From: Rhodospirillaceae bacterium
Lineage (GTDB): Bacteria > Pseudomonadota > Alphaproteobacteria > Rhodospirillales > Rhodospirillaceae
DNA: 64,000 nucleotides
NCBI GenBank assembly: GCA_009693785.1
Contig: SHWP01000001.1
Location: 86,756-150,755 of the forward strand
Direction: 5' to 3'
Positions 1 through 9,050 of the stretch are shown here, one piece after another. Every line of letters begins with the position of its first letter. The first letter of the stretch is position 1. The notes beneath the pieces were generated by a model. The model saw only the letters and a program-made list of their open reading frames with translations, was not told the origin of the DNA and ran no database searches. The position numbers and the translations under genes are program-made.

Positions 1-14
1 ACCGCTCCGGGCGA

Positions 15-281
15 TTAGCCCTTGGCGGCTTTGACGATTTTTTCCACGGCGAGGCCCAGGTGCTGAATGGTCGCGATATCCGGTAAAATGTTCATCGGTA
101 CCGAGATATCGAACCGGTCCTCGACCGTCGCCACGAACTCCATCACCACCAGGGAATCGAAATTCAGGTCTTCGCTGAATCGCGTCTCTGGCTTGAGGTC
201 CACTCCGGTTTTGTTGAACGGCTTCAGAAGCTCATAAAAGGCCGCGAACGTGTCCGGCGACAGTTCACCGTTCGCAGTCAT
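15..281 (-). CDS. Acyl carrier protein, probably dedicated to sphingolipid synthesis (AcpR-like)
   Basis: Translation from ATG at 281 (MTANGELSPDTF...) has the phosphopantetheine-site motif DLNFDSLVVMEF. It lies directly downstream of an epimerase and an AMP-ligase on the same strand. Confidence 0.85.
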   Translation of the reverse strand: MTANGELSPDTFAAFYELLKPFNKTGVDLKPETRFSEDLNFDSLVVMEFVATVEDRFDISVPMNILPDIATIQHLGLAVEKIVKAAKG

Positions 282-392
282 GACCCTGAAACCAATCCTA
301 CCCAAACCATGTTCAACCGAGCGCCTTCTTGGGCGGGCGCGGGGGCTTAGCCTTCCCATTGGGTGGGGTAGAGCCAAAAATGACAAATCAAC

Positions 393-1355
393 TTAGCTGT
401 AACTCTTTAACAAACCTTGTGAAATTGCCCAATTCACGGTGTTTTTGAAGCCCTTGGCCAAGTCCCACTGGGGCGTCCAGCCAGGTACGGACGGGCCCTG
501 GGCGACCCAATCGGGGTGGAGAAGCTCGGGCACTTTGCCCCAACTCAAGATCGAAGGCCGTCCGGTGACTTGTGCCACCAGTGAGCCAATGGCCCCACCC
601 AGGTACATCGCCATGGCCGGTATCGGGATCAGGGTCGGGGTTGTCTGCAGGGCATGGCCCGCTGCCGTGACCACGCCAGGCCAATCATGCCCGCCGGGCT
701 GGCCATCGTCGATTTCCAGGGGCTCACCCATGTCATCGCGCAGGGGCATCAGGTTCAATATGGCGCTGACCAGATCCTCCACATGGATGATCGAGAAGCG
801 CGCGTTAACAACCGATGGGGCCAGCGCGAAACCTCGCGCGGCCATGGCGAATAGGCGCAAGGTCTCGGTATCGCCGGGGCCATAGACAGCGGGCGGGCGC
901 AAAATGCTCACCGACATTTTGGGCCGCAATGCTGCCACGGCTTTTTCGCCTTCGCGTTTACTGGCGGCATAGGCCGATAGGCGTGGCTCGCGCGCGGCCA
1001 GCGAGGACACATAAATAAACCGGGGCGGATTTTTTTGCCCCGCCGCGATCGCAGCGATCCGTCTGGTGCCTTCAGTATTGTCCCGCAAAAAATGCTCACG
1101 GCTCAAAGCCTTGATGGCGCCTGCCATATGAATCACTCCATCGCACCCCGCAAGCAGTTCGCCAATTGCCCGGTCATCATCCAGCGAGCCAGGCACCCAA
1201 GTCAGGGGGCCTAGAAGGTTTTCAGGGGTCGAGGGCTGCGCGCGGCGCGTCAGCGCCTTAACGCCTGCTCCATCGCGGCGCAAGGCGCGCACCAAATGCT
1301 GGCCAATAAACCCGGTGGCGCCCGTGACAGCAATGGTGACAACGGGATGTGACAT
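393..1355 (-). CDS. NAD-dependent epimerase/dehydratase, candidate ceramide reductase (CerR-like)
   Basis: N-terminal Rossmann motif VTGATGFIGQHLVRAL; YAASKREGE active-site-like motif; position between ACP and acyl-AMP ligase. Confidence 0.8.
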   Translation of the reverse strand: MSHPVVTIAVTGATGFIGQHLVRALRRDGAGVKALTRRAQPSTPENLLGPLTWVPGSLDDDRAIGELLAGCDGVIHMAGAIKALSREHFLRDNTEGTRRIAAIAAGQKNPPRFIYVSSLAAREPRLSAYAASKREGEKAVAALRPKMSVSILRPPAVYGPGDTETLRLFAMAARGFALAPSVVNARFSIIHVEDLVSAILNLMPLRDDMGEPLEIDDGQPGGHDWPGVVTAAGHALQTTPTLIPIPAMAMYLGGAIGSLVAQVTGRPSILSWGKVPELLHPDWVAQGPSVPGWTPQWDLAKGFKNTVNWAISQGLLKSYS

Positions 1356-1364
1356 GCCAGCGCC

Positions 1365-3113
1365 TTATGCCGCCGCATCGAGCGATTGAATCTCGCCGGC
1401 CTCGAACATGGTCTTGGCTTTGCCGCGCGCGAGCTTGCCCGAGGTTGTCTTGGGCAAGCTGCGGGCCGGAACCAGCACTACATCACAGAGAATGCCCACG
1501 GCATCTTGAACCCGAGCCTTGACGTCGGCGACAAGTTTCGCTCGCTCTTCGGCTTTGGTGGCGCGGCACTGGACCAAGATCGTCGGTTTTTCATTGCCCT
1601 GGGCATCCACCAGCACAATGGCGGCAGAATCGCCCGAGCGCATGTCGTCCATGTGCTCGACGGTCCATTCAATGTCTTGGGGCCAGACGTTGCGGCCATT
1701 GACGATCATCATGTCCTTGGCGCGGCCGACGATGACGATTTGTTCACCAAGCCAATAGCCAAGATCGCCGGTATCAAGCCAGCCATCGATTAGGGCTTCG
1801 GCGGTGGCCCCGGGATTGTTGTAATAACCAGTCATGACGCTAGGCCCAGAGAAAAACACCCGGCCGATCTCGCGCTCACCCAGAACATGCCCATCGTCGA
1901 TATCGCGCACCTCAAGCTTGTGGCCTTTGATCACGACACCGCAACCGACAAACGTACGCCCCACATGCGATCCATCATCGGGTAAGGGTGTTGCCCTGTG
2001 AGTGGCCAAGCCATCCTTGGCGATGTGGTCGAGCGTCATGCCCGTCATGGGCCGCGAGAACGACACGCCAAGCACGCACTCAGCCAAGCCATAGCTTCCA
2101 CAAAAGGCCTTGTCGGAGAATCCGTAGGGTTTGAACGTCTCGCCAAATAATTTCATCACTTGCGGCTTGATCATCTCTCCGCCAATCCCGGCGATGCGCC
2201 AGCTCGACAGATCAACGCCAACCGAACCCTCAGGCATGGTTTGCACTCGCCGGGCGCACAACTCGTAGCCAAACGATGGCGAGAACGACATCGTACCGCG
2301 ATTCTCGCTCATCAGTCTCAGCCAGGTGAGCGGGCGGCGGGCGAAATCCTCGGTTGCAAGATAATCGGTCGATGTTTGCCCGGCCATCACGGCCAGCATG
2401 AAGCCGACCAAGCCCATGTCATGAAAAAACGGCAGCCACGACACCGCGCGTTCGCCAGGCCGGTTATCCACGGCATGGTTCATGGCCGCGCAGTTTTTCA
2501 TCAGCGCGTCATGGGTCACGCACACGCCTGTCGGAAACCGCGTCGAGCCCGAGCTATATTGAATGTAAGACAAGTCGTTGGGGCGAGCGCGGTGCACATC
2601 GCCTCTGCCTTCGGGCCATGTCGCAATCTCATCGTAGGAACCCAACTGCTCCAGCCCGCCTATGTCAGCGGCTTCCTTTAACAACGGCAGAAAATCCACG
2701 GGGCCGAAAGCCTGGCGCGGCTTTGCGGACATAATTTGATTCTGGATTTGCGCCACATAGGCCTCGCGGCGGCCAAAGGCCGTGGGCAACGGCATCGGTA
2801 CGGGGATGACCCCTGCATACTGGCAAGCAAAAAAATGGATCAGGAACTGCGGCGAGGTCGCAGCCAAAAGCGCGATTCGCTCGCCTGGCTTTATTCCTGC
2901 CGCCGATAGGCGCAGCGCATGACTGATGGCCGTCTCGCGCAACTCCCGGAATGGTAGGGTCAAGGCCAGCTCGCCGCGTGCTGAATAGAAATTGAATCCA
3001 GTCTCACCGCGTGCGGCATAGTCCAAGGCTGCCGTTAGGTTCTCGAAGTCGCCGAGAACCTTGGGCAGAGTTTGATTATCTGTCGGCGTCGGCCGGCGCG
3101 GTGTGGTGGTCAC
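1365..3113 (-). CDS. Fatty acyl-AMP ligase / acyl-ACP synthetase (AasR-like)
   Basis: AMP-binding motif YIQYSSGSTRFPTGV typical of FAAL-type ligases; TGDLGYW and GRAKDMMIVNGRNVWPQDIE motifs; GTG start. Confidence 0.85.
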   Translation of the reverse strand: MTTTPRRPTPTDNQTLPKVLGDFENLTAALDYAARGETGFNFYSARGELALTLPFRELRETAISHALRLSAAGIKPGERIALLAATSPQFLIHFFACQYAGVIPVPMPLPTAFGRREAYVAQIQNQIMSAKPRQAFGPVDFLPLLKEAADIGGLEQLGSYDEIATWPEGRGDVHRARPNDLSYIQYSSGSTRFPTGVCVTHDALMKNCAAMNHAVDNRPGERAVSWLPFFHDMGLVGFMLAVMAGQTSTDYLATEDFARRPLTWLRLMSENRGTMSFSPSFGYELCARRVQTMPEGSVGVDLSSWRIAGIGGEMIKPQVMKLFGETFKPYGFSDKAFCGSYGLAECVLGVSFSRPMTGMTLDHIAKDGLATHRATPLPDDGSHVGRTFVGCGVVIKGHKLEVRDIDDGHVLGEREIGRVFFSGPSVMTGYYNNPGATAEALIDGWLDTGDLGYWLGEQIVIVGRAKDMMIVNGRNVWPQDIEWTVEHMDDMRSGDSAAIVLVDAQGNEKPTILVQCRATKAEERAKLVADVKARVQDAVGILCDVVLVPARSLPKTTSGKLARGKAKTMFEAGEIQSLDAAA

Positions 3114-3252
3114 GGGCGGCTATCCGGCAGGCAAAGACAATTGCAGCATGGCCGCGTTTCACTACACTGCGGTGCAAGGGGTCAACTCACCGAATGTAAC
3201 ATTTATTGCAAGACCGCTCACAGAGACTGCGACTAAGGGAGAATCACACATC

Positions 3253-4092
3253 ATGCTCATCGACCGCGCGTTTGTCCGTATCGCCGAAGGCTTGGTTCAT
3301 TACCGCAGCTGTGAGGCCGAGCAGGCCTCTGGCCATTTACCGCTCTATATGATTCACGCCTCGCCAGCCTCCTCCATCACGCTTGAGCCCATCATGACGC
3401 AATTCGCGCAGACCCGCCGTTGCATTGCGCCTGACACGTTGGGTAACGGTGATTCTGCTGCTCCCGCGCTGGACGCCCCGGATATGGACTATTACGCCGA
3501 CAGCGTGGCGCGCGTTCTCGACAAATTGAAACTCGATAAGGTCGATGTCTATGGCAGCCACACTGGCGCGCACATTGCTTGCGAATTGGCCATCCGCCAC
3601 CCCAGCCGCGTGCGCAAGGTGGTGTTTGACGGTATTGCCATGTTCAGCGCTGAGGATAAAGTTGATGTCTTGAAAAACTACGCCCCCGAAATCAAACCTG
3701 ACGAATTCGGCCGTCAGTTTACATGGGCGTGGCACTTCATCCGCGATCAGGCGATCCATTTTCCGTATTTCCGGCGCACGCCCCAGTACCGCCGCAACGA
3801 AGCGATGCCATCAGCCGAATCTCTTCATAAGATCGTCGTCGAAGTCCTGAAGGCGCTCACCACATATCATAAGGGCTACCGGGCGGCGTTCCGCCATCAA
3901 GAGAGCGAACGCATTCCTCTGATCCCCTGCCCAGTATTTTGTATGGCAAGCGAAGATGACCCGCTTAAAGGCGGTGTTGAACAAGCTCATGCGCTGGCCA
4001 AAACAGGTATCAAAGCTGTTCTGCCAAGCGAGCGCAACCCCGCCGGTCTCAAGGCCAAGACTGAGGCCGTGTTGCGATTTCTCGACGCCTGA
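3253..4092 (+). CDS. Alpha/beta hydrolase
   Basis: Nucleophile-elbow-like motif VYGSHTGAHIA and overall alpha/beta hydrolase pattern; ATG at 3253 preceded by a purine-rich stretch. Confidence 0.75.
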   Translation: MLIDRAFVRIAEGLVHYRSCEAEQASGHLPLYMIHASPASSITLEPIMTQFAQTRRCIAPDTLGNGDSAAPALDAPDMDYYADSVARVLDKLKLDKVDVYGSHTGAHIACELAIRHPSRVRKVVFDGIAMFSAEDKVDVLKNYAPEIKPDEFGRQFTWAWHFIRDQAIHFPYFRRTPQYRRNEAMPSAESLHKIVVEVLKALTTYHKGYRAAFRHQESERIPLIPCPVFCMASEDDPLKGGVEQAHALAKTGIKAVLPSERNPAGLKAKTEAVLRFLDA

Positions 4093-4107
4093 CGGCGGAC
4101 GCGATTC

Positions 4108-4686
4108 CTAGTTCGGATTGCGACCGATAATTGTCATCACCAAGATCTTTGTGTTGGGCGTGACGCTCATTGTCAACGTGCGCCCATCAATCGTGGTTGA
4201 TGCGCTGCCGGACTGAAAGGCAGCTGGAATGTTTGCGTTGACCCAAACCTCGCCTTCCGTCCAATCTGGCAATGCCAGTTTGGCGGCATTCATCAATGCA
4301 TTCAGGTTTTTGACCTGAGCCAGCTTGTTGTTGTCGGGCATGTTGGCCGTCACGACGGCCGCGGCCAGGCCTTCGGGCGGGCCGATCAGATCAATTTTAG
4401 TCATGCCGTCCATTGTCTGGCCGATCATGCGCGAGCGTCCATCGGCGAGCGGCTTGAACTCGAACGTCAACTTATAGGGCGCCCGCTCGAAAACGGACTG
4501 CAATTGATCGCGGCGGATACCTAAATTGACATTGTCTGGAATGGCAATCTCGGCGGCAGGTGCTGGCGTTGGTGCGGCAACGACTTCGGGTTGTGGCGGG
4601 CGCGCTGCCTGCCGGGGCACGAAATAGTAATAAAGCGCGATCGCCAAGATGATGCCGTAGGCCGGAATGCGCCAATTCTTGATCAT
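4108..4686 (-). CDS. Hypothetical protein with N-terminal membrane anchor
   Basis: 190-aa ORF with a hydrophobic N-terminus (YGIILAIALYYYFV) followed by a Pro/Ala-rich linker. Confidence 0.6.
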   Translation of the reverse strand: MIKNWRIPAYGIILAIALYYYFVPRQAARPPQPEVVAAPTPAPAAEIAIPDNVNLGIRRDQLQSVFERAPYKLTFEFKPLADGRSRMIGQTMDGMTKIDLIGPPEGLAAAVVTANMPDNNKLAQVKNLNALMNAAKLALPDWTEGEVWVNANIPAAFQSGSASTTIDGRTLTMSVTPNTKILVMTIIGRNPN

Positions 4687-4819
4687 TTATCGTTCAATGC
4701 CGAAGGTGCTGTTGGTGGGTAACCAACCCATCATCGGGGCTGCTATCGGGGGCGTCAACCAAGCCCTGCATAAGCGAATTGTGATAATATAAGTCTCTGC
4801 CATTCCGAGGACCGGCGCC

Positions 4820-5233
4820 ATGACCCTATCTGAAGACGCGAAACGAAAAATCGAAGAAGCCAAGAAAAATGGTTACCGCATTGACATTGCACCCTATCGA
4901 GGGCGGGCCAGGGTGACGTGGAATGGCGTCGTCGTGGCCGAGTCTACGCAAGCCTTGGCGCTGACCGAGACGCGTCACGCCACTGTGATCTATATCCCCC
5001 GCGCGGATACCGACATGTCCCTGCTGCAGCGAACCGCCCATACCACCCATTGCCCCTTCAAGGGCGATGCCAACTATTTTAGCCTCGTGTCGGGCGCTAA
5101 CCGTGCCGATAACGCGGTGTGGACCTATGAAAACCCCATTCCTGATGTAGCGCCAATCAAGGACCATTTGGCGTTTTATACCAAGGCCATGGGGGCCAGT
5201 TTCGGGATCGAGGTCGACGCACCGGCGGTTTAA
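4820..5233 (+). CDS. DUF427-domain protein
   Basis: Motifs VTWNGVVVAES...HATVIYIPRADTDMSLLQRTAHTTHCPFKGDANYFSL match the DUF427 family as I recall it. Confidence 0.8.
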   Translation: MTLSEDAKRKIEEAKKNGYRIDIAPYRGRARVTWNGVVVAESTQALALTETRHATVIYIPRADTDMSLLQRTAHTTHCPFKGDANYFSLVSGANRADNAVWTYENPIPDVAPIKDHLAFYTKAMGASFGIEVDAPAV

Positions 5234-5333
5234 GAATTCACACCGCTGTGATTAGCCCGGATCGCAACAAAGGTGTTTAGTACAGCACAAGATCATCGCA
5301 TTCGGGCGCGGTTACCGTGCTGTCTGGTTTAAC

Positions 5334-5663
5334 ATGAGTTCAAGGCCATTTTTTCGCGAGCGGCTTTTTACCGCAGTCATTGCGTCTGCTGGTCTTGCGT
5401 CTGCTGCCCTGACGCCAGCCATGTCGCAAGAGTCCAGCAAGCCTGCCAAAGGTAAAGAAAAATGCTATGGTGTTGCTAAGGTGGGCGAAAACGGCTGCCA
5501 ATCCTTGAGCGGGGCTCACACTTGTGGCGGATGCTCGACCGTTAATTACAGCGGCGAAAATTGGAAATGGGTGCCCATGGGCACATGCCTAGAGATGGGC
5601 GGCCAATACGAACCTTTCGAAGGTTTGGGTAAACTTGCCACCACCACGCCGATACCAAAGTAA
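5334..5663 (+). CDS. DUF2282-like bufferin precursor (BufA-like), five-Cys variant
   Basis: Signal-peptide-like N-terminus, then GKEKCYGVAKVGENGCQSLSGAHTCGGCS...GTCLEMGG. Located upstream of DUF692/DUF2063 genes. Confidence 0.85.
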   Translation: MSSRPFFRERLFTAVIASAGLASAALTPAMSQESSKPAKGKEKCYGVAKVGENGCQSLSGAHTCGGCSTVNYSGENWKWVPMGTCLEMGGQYEPFEGLGKLATTTPIPK

Positions 5664-5863
5664 CGTGAGATTCTAACGCTCTCGCGTATGTGATGCGGCT
5701 TTGGGAACTTATCACAAAACTTTGATTCGAGATTCTACGCTTGGATCCTGTAACAATGCGCCTGCCGCGCGACGTGGGCCAACCGGTGTTCACATCGGCA
5801 CGGCCCTGCGGGAGCGACCTCACTCGTTGCGACCTCAATTCGTATCAACAATAGGAGACCTCG

Positions 5864-6166
5864 ATGTCCGAACTTAACCTCAAGACGCTTACCGCCGCCG
5901 TTGCTGGTGCGGTTGCGATGGCCGCGTTTGTGCTGCCCTCGGCTGCCAGCGCACAACAAGGCAAAGAAAAATGCTACGGCGTGTCGAAAGCCGGTGAAAA
6001 TCAATGTGCGGCCGCCAATGGTGCGCATAGCTGCCAAGCTCAATCGAAGGCCGATTTCGACGGTAACGAGTGGAAATATGTCGAAGCCGGTTCCTGTGAC
6101 AAGATGGGCGGCAAGACCCAAGCCTTCCAAGGCAAAGGCACGCCAATGGATAAAAAGGGCGGCTAA
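5864..6166 (+). CDS. DUF2282 bufferin precursor (BufA-like), canonical four-Cys
   Basis: Signal peptide, then GKEKCYGVSKAGENQCAAANGAHSCQAQS...GSCDKMGG; strong SD (AGGAG) before ATG. Confidence 0.9.
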   Translation: MSELNLKTLTAAVAGAVAMAAFVLPSAASAQQGKEKCYGVSKAGENQCAAANGAHSCQAQSKADFDGNEWKYVEAGSCDKMGGKTQAFQGKGTPMDKKGG

Positions 6167-6222
6167 CCCCTGACCGTTTCCTAAAGCTTGAGGCACGCGG
6201 CATTCTGGCGCGATTATCGGCC

Positions 6223-7113
6223 ATGACCGTGTCTCTGACTGATTCGACAAGCCCGGTTCCCGCTAAAGCGGGGATCGGGCTTCGTCTTCAGCACATGCCG
6301 ATGCTTGCGGTTGACCCGCAAGAAACGCCACCCCGTACGCCATGGTTTGAGGTTCACAGCGAGAATTTTCTCAATCCTGGCGGACCCCGGCAAGCGATGC
6401 TGGCCGACATCCGGCAGCGTTACCCCATCAGTTGTCACGGCGTCGGGTTATCGCTGGGCTCAGCCGAGGGCCTTGATCCATCTCATTTGCGCCGTCTCAA
6501 GGATTTATTTTCATGGGTGAAGCCTGCGCTATTGTCTGAACACTTGTCGTGGTCAGTGATTGACGGTGCGTATCTCAACGACCTCTTGCCGCTGCCCTAC
6601 ACTGAGGAAACATTGCGTATCGTCAGCGCTAATGTCGCCCGTGCGCAGGATACGTTCGGTCAACGCTTGTTGATCGAAAACCCATCGTCGTATCTCAGCT
6701 TCGCGGCCTCGACGATGCCCGAGTGGGACTTCCTTGCCCAACTGGTCAAGGCCACCGGATGCGGCCTCCTGCTCGACGTGAACAACATATATGTCAGCGC
6801 CAGCAACAACGCCTTCGATGCCCATGAATATCTCGCGCACGTCGATATGACAGCCGTTGGTGAAATTCACCTGGCCGGACATTCAATAGAGGACGAAGGT
6901 GAAGCGCGCGTGCTGGTCGATACCCATAGCACCTACGTGTGCGATTCTGTCTGGGCGCTTTACCGTGCGGCCGTGGTACGGCGCGGTCCCGTGCCGACGC
7001 TGATCGAATGGGACATGGATATCCCCGCTTTCGAGGAATTGCAGGCAGAAGCCGCGCGGGCACAAACTATCATGGACTCGCTCTCAAACCTGGCGCGCGC
7101 TCGTGTTGCTTGA
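6223..7113 (+). CDS. MNIO family (DUF692) enzyme, BufB-like
   Basis: Motifs AGIGLR, LSEHLSWS, IENPSSYLSF, LLDVNNIYVSA characteristic of DUF692. Confidence 0.92.
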   Translation: MTVSLTDSTSPVPAKAGIGLRLQHMPMLAVDPQETPPRTPWFEVHSENFLNPGGPRQAMLADIRQRYPISCHGVGLSLGSAEGLDPSHLRRLKDLFSWVKPALLSEHLSWSVIDGAYLNDLLPLPYTEETLRIVSANVARAQDTFGQRLLIENPSSYLSFAASTMPEWDFLAQLVKATGCGLLLDVNNIYVSASNNAFDAHEYLAHVDMTAVGEIHLAGHSIEDEGEARVLVDTHSTYVCDSVWALYRAAVVRRGPVPTLIEWDMDIPAFEELQAEAARAQTIMDSLSNLARARVA

Positions 7114-7864
7114 ATTACAACGTACGTTCCGAGCCACTGTCACCAGCCGTGATGACGCTGTGGCGCCATTGGTGCGCGCGGCCCATGGGCCCGTATCGCG
7201 GCGCATCGCGGTCTATCGCAATACTGTGCAAAAAAGTTTGATCGATGTGCTGGCGGTTGCGTTTCCCGTCACCCAGAGAATTGTTGGCGAGCGCTTTTTT
7301 GCGGCCATGGCGCGCGACTTCGTTGTGCAGCACCCGCCACGAGCGCCGCAATTATCATTGTATGGCGATGGTTTTGCCGCGTTCATTGCCGCACACCAGC
7401 GCACCCAAGGGCTGCCCTACCTTGCGGACGTCGCGCGCCTGGAATGGGCGCGTGGCGAGGCGTATTTCGCCGCTGACGCACCCGCTCTTGATCCCGCAGC
7501 GTTGGCTGCAATTGCGCCAGATCAACTGGTGAAGGTAAAACTCAACCCGCACCCGGCCACGCGGCTGATGACTTCGACTCACCCAATCCACCGGATCTGG
7601 GCCGTCAACCAGCCCGACGTGGCCGATGTTCCGGCCATCGACATGAACGTGGCGGAAAGTGTTCTTATTTCCCGGCCGCTTTATGAAGTGCATTTGCGCA
7701 AGATTACGCAAGCCAATGGGGCTTTTGTGGCGGCTTGCGCACAGGGCCAGATGTTAGGTGAGGCGGTGGCACAGGCCTTTGTCGCCGAGCCAGCATTCGA
7801 TTTTCAGGCAGCGCTGCAAGACCACCTGATCAACGGCACATTCACAGCACTTACTTTATCCTGA
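7103..7864 (+). CDS. DUF2063 putative DNA-binding-domain protein, BufC-like
   Basis: HGPVSRRIAVYRNTVQKSLIDVLAVAFPVTQRIVGERFF motif of DUF2063; GTG start overlaps the end of the MNIO gene by 11 nt. Confidence 0.9.
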   Translation: MLLELQRTFRATVTSRDDAVAPLVRAAHGPVSRRIAVYRNTVQKSLIDVLAVAFPVTQRIVGERFFAAMARDFVVQHPPRAPQLSLYGDGFAAFIAAHQRTQGLPYLADVARLEWARGEAYFAADAPALDPAALAAIAPDQLVKVKLNPHPATRLMTSTHPIHRIWAVNQPDVADVPAIDMNVAESVLISRPLYEVHLRKITQANGAFVAACAQGQMLGEAVAQAFVAEPAFDFQAALQDHLINGTFTALTLS

Positions 7865-9007
7865 CTACTCTGCCGCTTGGGCGCGTACGGCTTTGGCCGC
7901 AATACGCGGTACTGCAGGAAATGCCCAGCCTGCAGGGGTCTTGCGCCGGGCGGGCGAGGGAATCAGCAACGGTTTGTTGTCTGCGGCCATCTCTCGACGG
8001 GCTTTCGCGTCAATCTGCCAGCCCTTTTCGCGCATGCCACGCAAGATACGGTGAAACGCACCGACTAAGTGGTCGTGTTCGGTTTGCACTTCCCAATCAC
8101 GCGCGACGGTTGGGCTTTTTGGGTAAATCTCTTCGCATATCTTGCGGTCTTCGCGAATGGCTTGTTCGTTGCGTTTAATGTTGGTTTTGTCGAAAAATGG
8201 GTGTGTCATGAACGCGCGGAAGAATAACAGCCGATTCTGAACGTGCTCATCATCGATGGGCGTGGCAAAATGGTAAAACGCGAAATGCATCTTCGAGCCT
8301 TCGCCGCCGATGAACACTTGCACGCGGCGGCAGAACCCGGGCAGTTTGAATTTTAAGTATGACGGCACACCCTTGCCTTCCTTGCGCAACAACCGCCACA
8401 GGCCGCGATTGGGTTGCGACTTGGCGATTAAGTGCGTGGCAAAACCGTGCTCGGAAAAATCTTCCACCACGTGATCGGGCGGGCGGGCGCGATGCTCTTC
8501 ACCAAAGGCGCCATGCACGAAATGGGAATGAACATAATCAAGATCAATTTCGACCGCCCGTTCGTAACTGCAGTTCCAAACTTCATTGACGTCGATCTGG
8601 CGGTATTTGGAATCGCCGACCTCTGGGATGTCGAACGGTGGCGCTGCCTGCTCGGGCTCATCGCCCAGGAACACCCAAATCAATCCATTTTTCTCAATGA
8701 CGGGGTATGCGTCGACTTTGGCTTGCGGCAGTTCGATCTTATCGGGTTGCGTTTGCGAGGGAATGCGCACGCACTGGCCGTCGCGGTTAAAGCGCCAGCC
8801 GTGGTAGGGGCAGGCCACGCTGCCATCGTCACGGCATTTTCCGCCCGCTAAATTCGCACCCCGGTGAGGGCAGACATTGCTCAGGCATGCAGCCTTGCCC
8901 GTCTTGTCGCGAAACAGCACAAAGTCGCACCCCAACATCCGGACCTTGATGGGCTCGGCGCTTAAGCTCGCGCTACGTTCGGCGACGTACCACACGTTGG
9001 TAAACAT
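7865..9007 (-). CDS. Rieske 2Fe-2S ring-hydroxylating oxygenase, alpha subunit-like
   Basis: Rieske motifs CPHRGANL and CPYHGWRF; mononuclear iron-type region EIDLDYVHSHFVH. Confidence 0.9.
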   Translation of the reverse strand: MFTNVWYVAERSASLSAEPIKVRMLGCDFVLFRDKTGKAACLSNVCPHRGANLAGGKCRDDGSVACPYHGWRFNRDGQCVRIPSQTQPDKIELPQAKVDAYPVIEKNGLIWVFLGDEPEQAAPPFDIPEVGDSKYRQIDVNEVWNCSYERAVEIDLDYVHSHFVHGAFGEEHRARPPDHVVEDFSEHGFATHLIAKSQPNRGLWRLLRKEGKGVPSYLKFKLPGFCRRVQVFIGGEGSKMHFAFYHFATPIDDEHVQNRLLFFRAFMTHPFFDKTNIKRNEQAIREDRKICEEIYPKSPTVARDWEVQTEHDHLVGAFHRILRGMREKGWQIDAKARREMAADNKPLLIPSPARRKTPAGWAFPAVPRIAAKAVRAQAAE

Positions 9008-9050
9008 GACCGCATCTCCCCGCTGTTCAAATGTAGCTTATCACTTGCTT

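Noticed and set aside
2160-2681. 173-aa plus-strand ORF inside the acyl-AMP ligase
   Set aside because: Antisense shadow ORF of a clear adenylate-forming enzyme.
5735-6250. 171-aa minus-strand ORF opposite the second bufferin precursor
   Set aside because: It is antisense to a well-supported precursor gene and its translation resembles no family; open frames antisense to GC-rich coding sequence are common.
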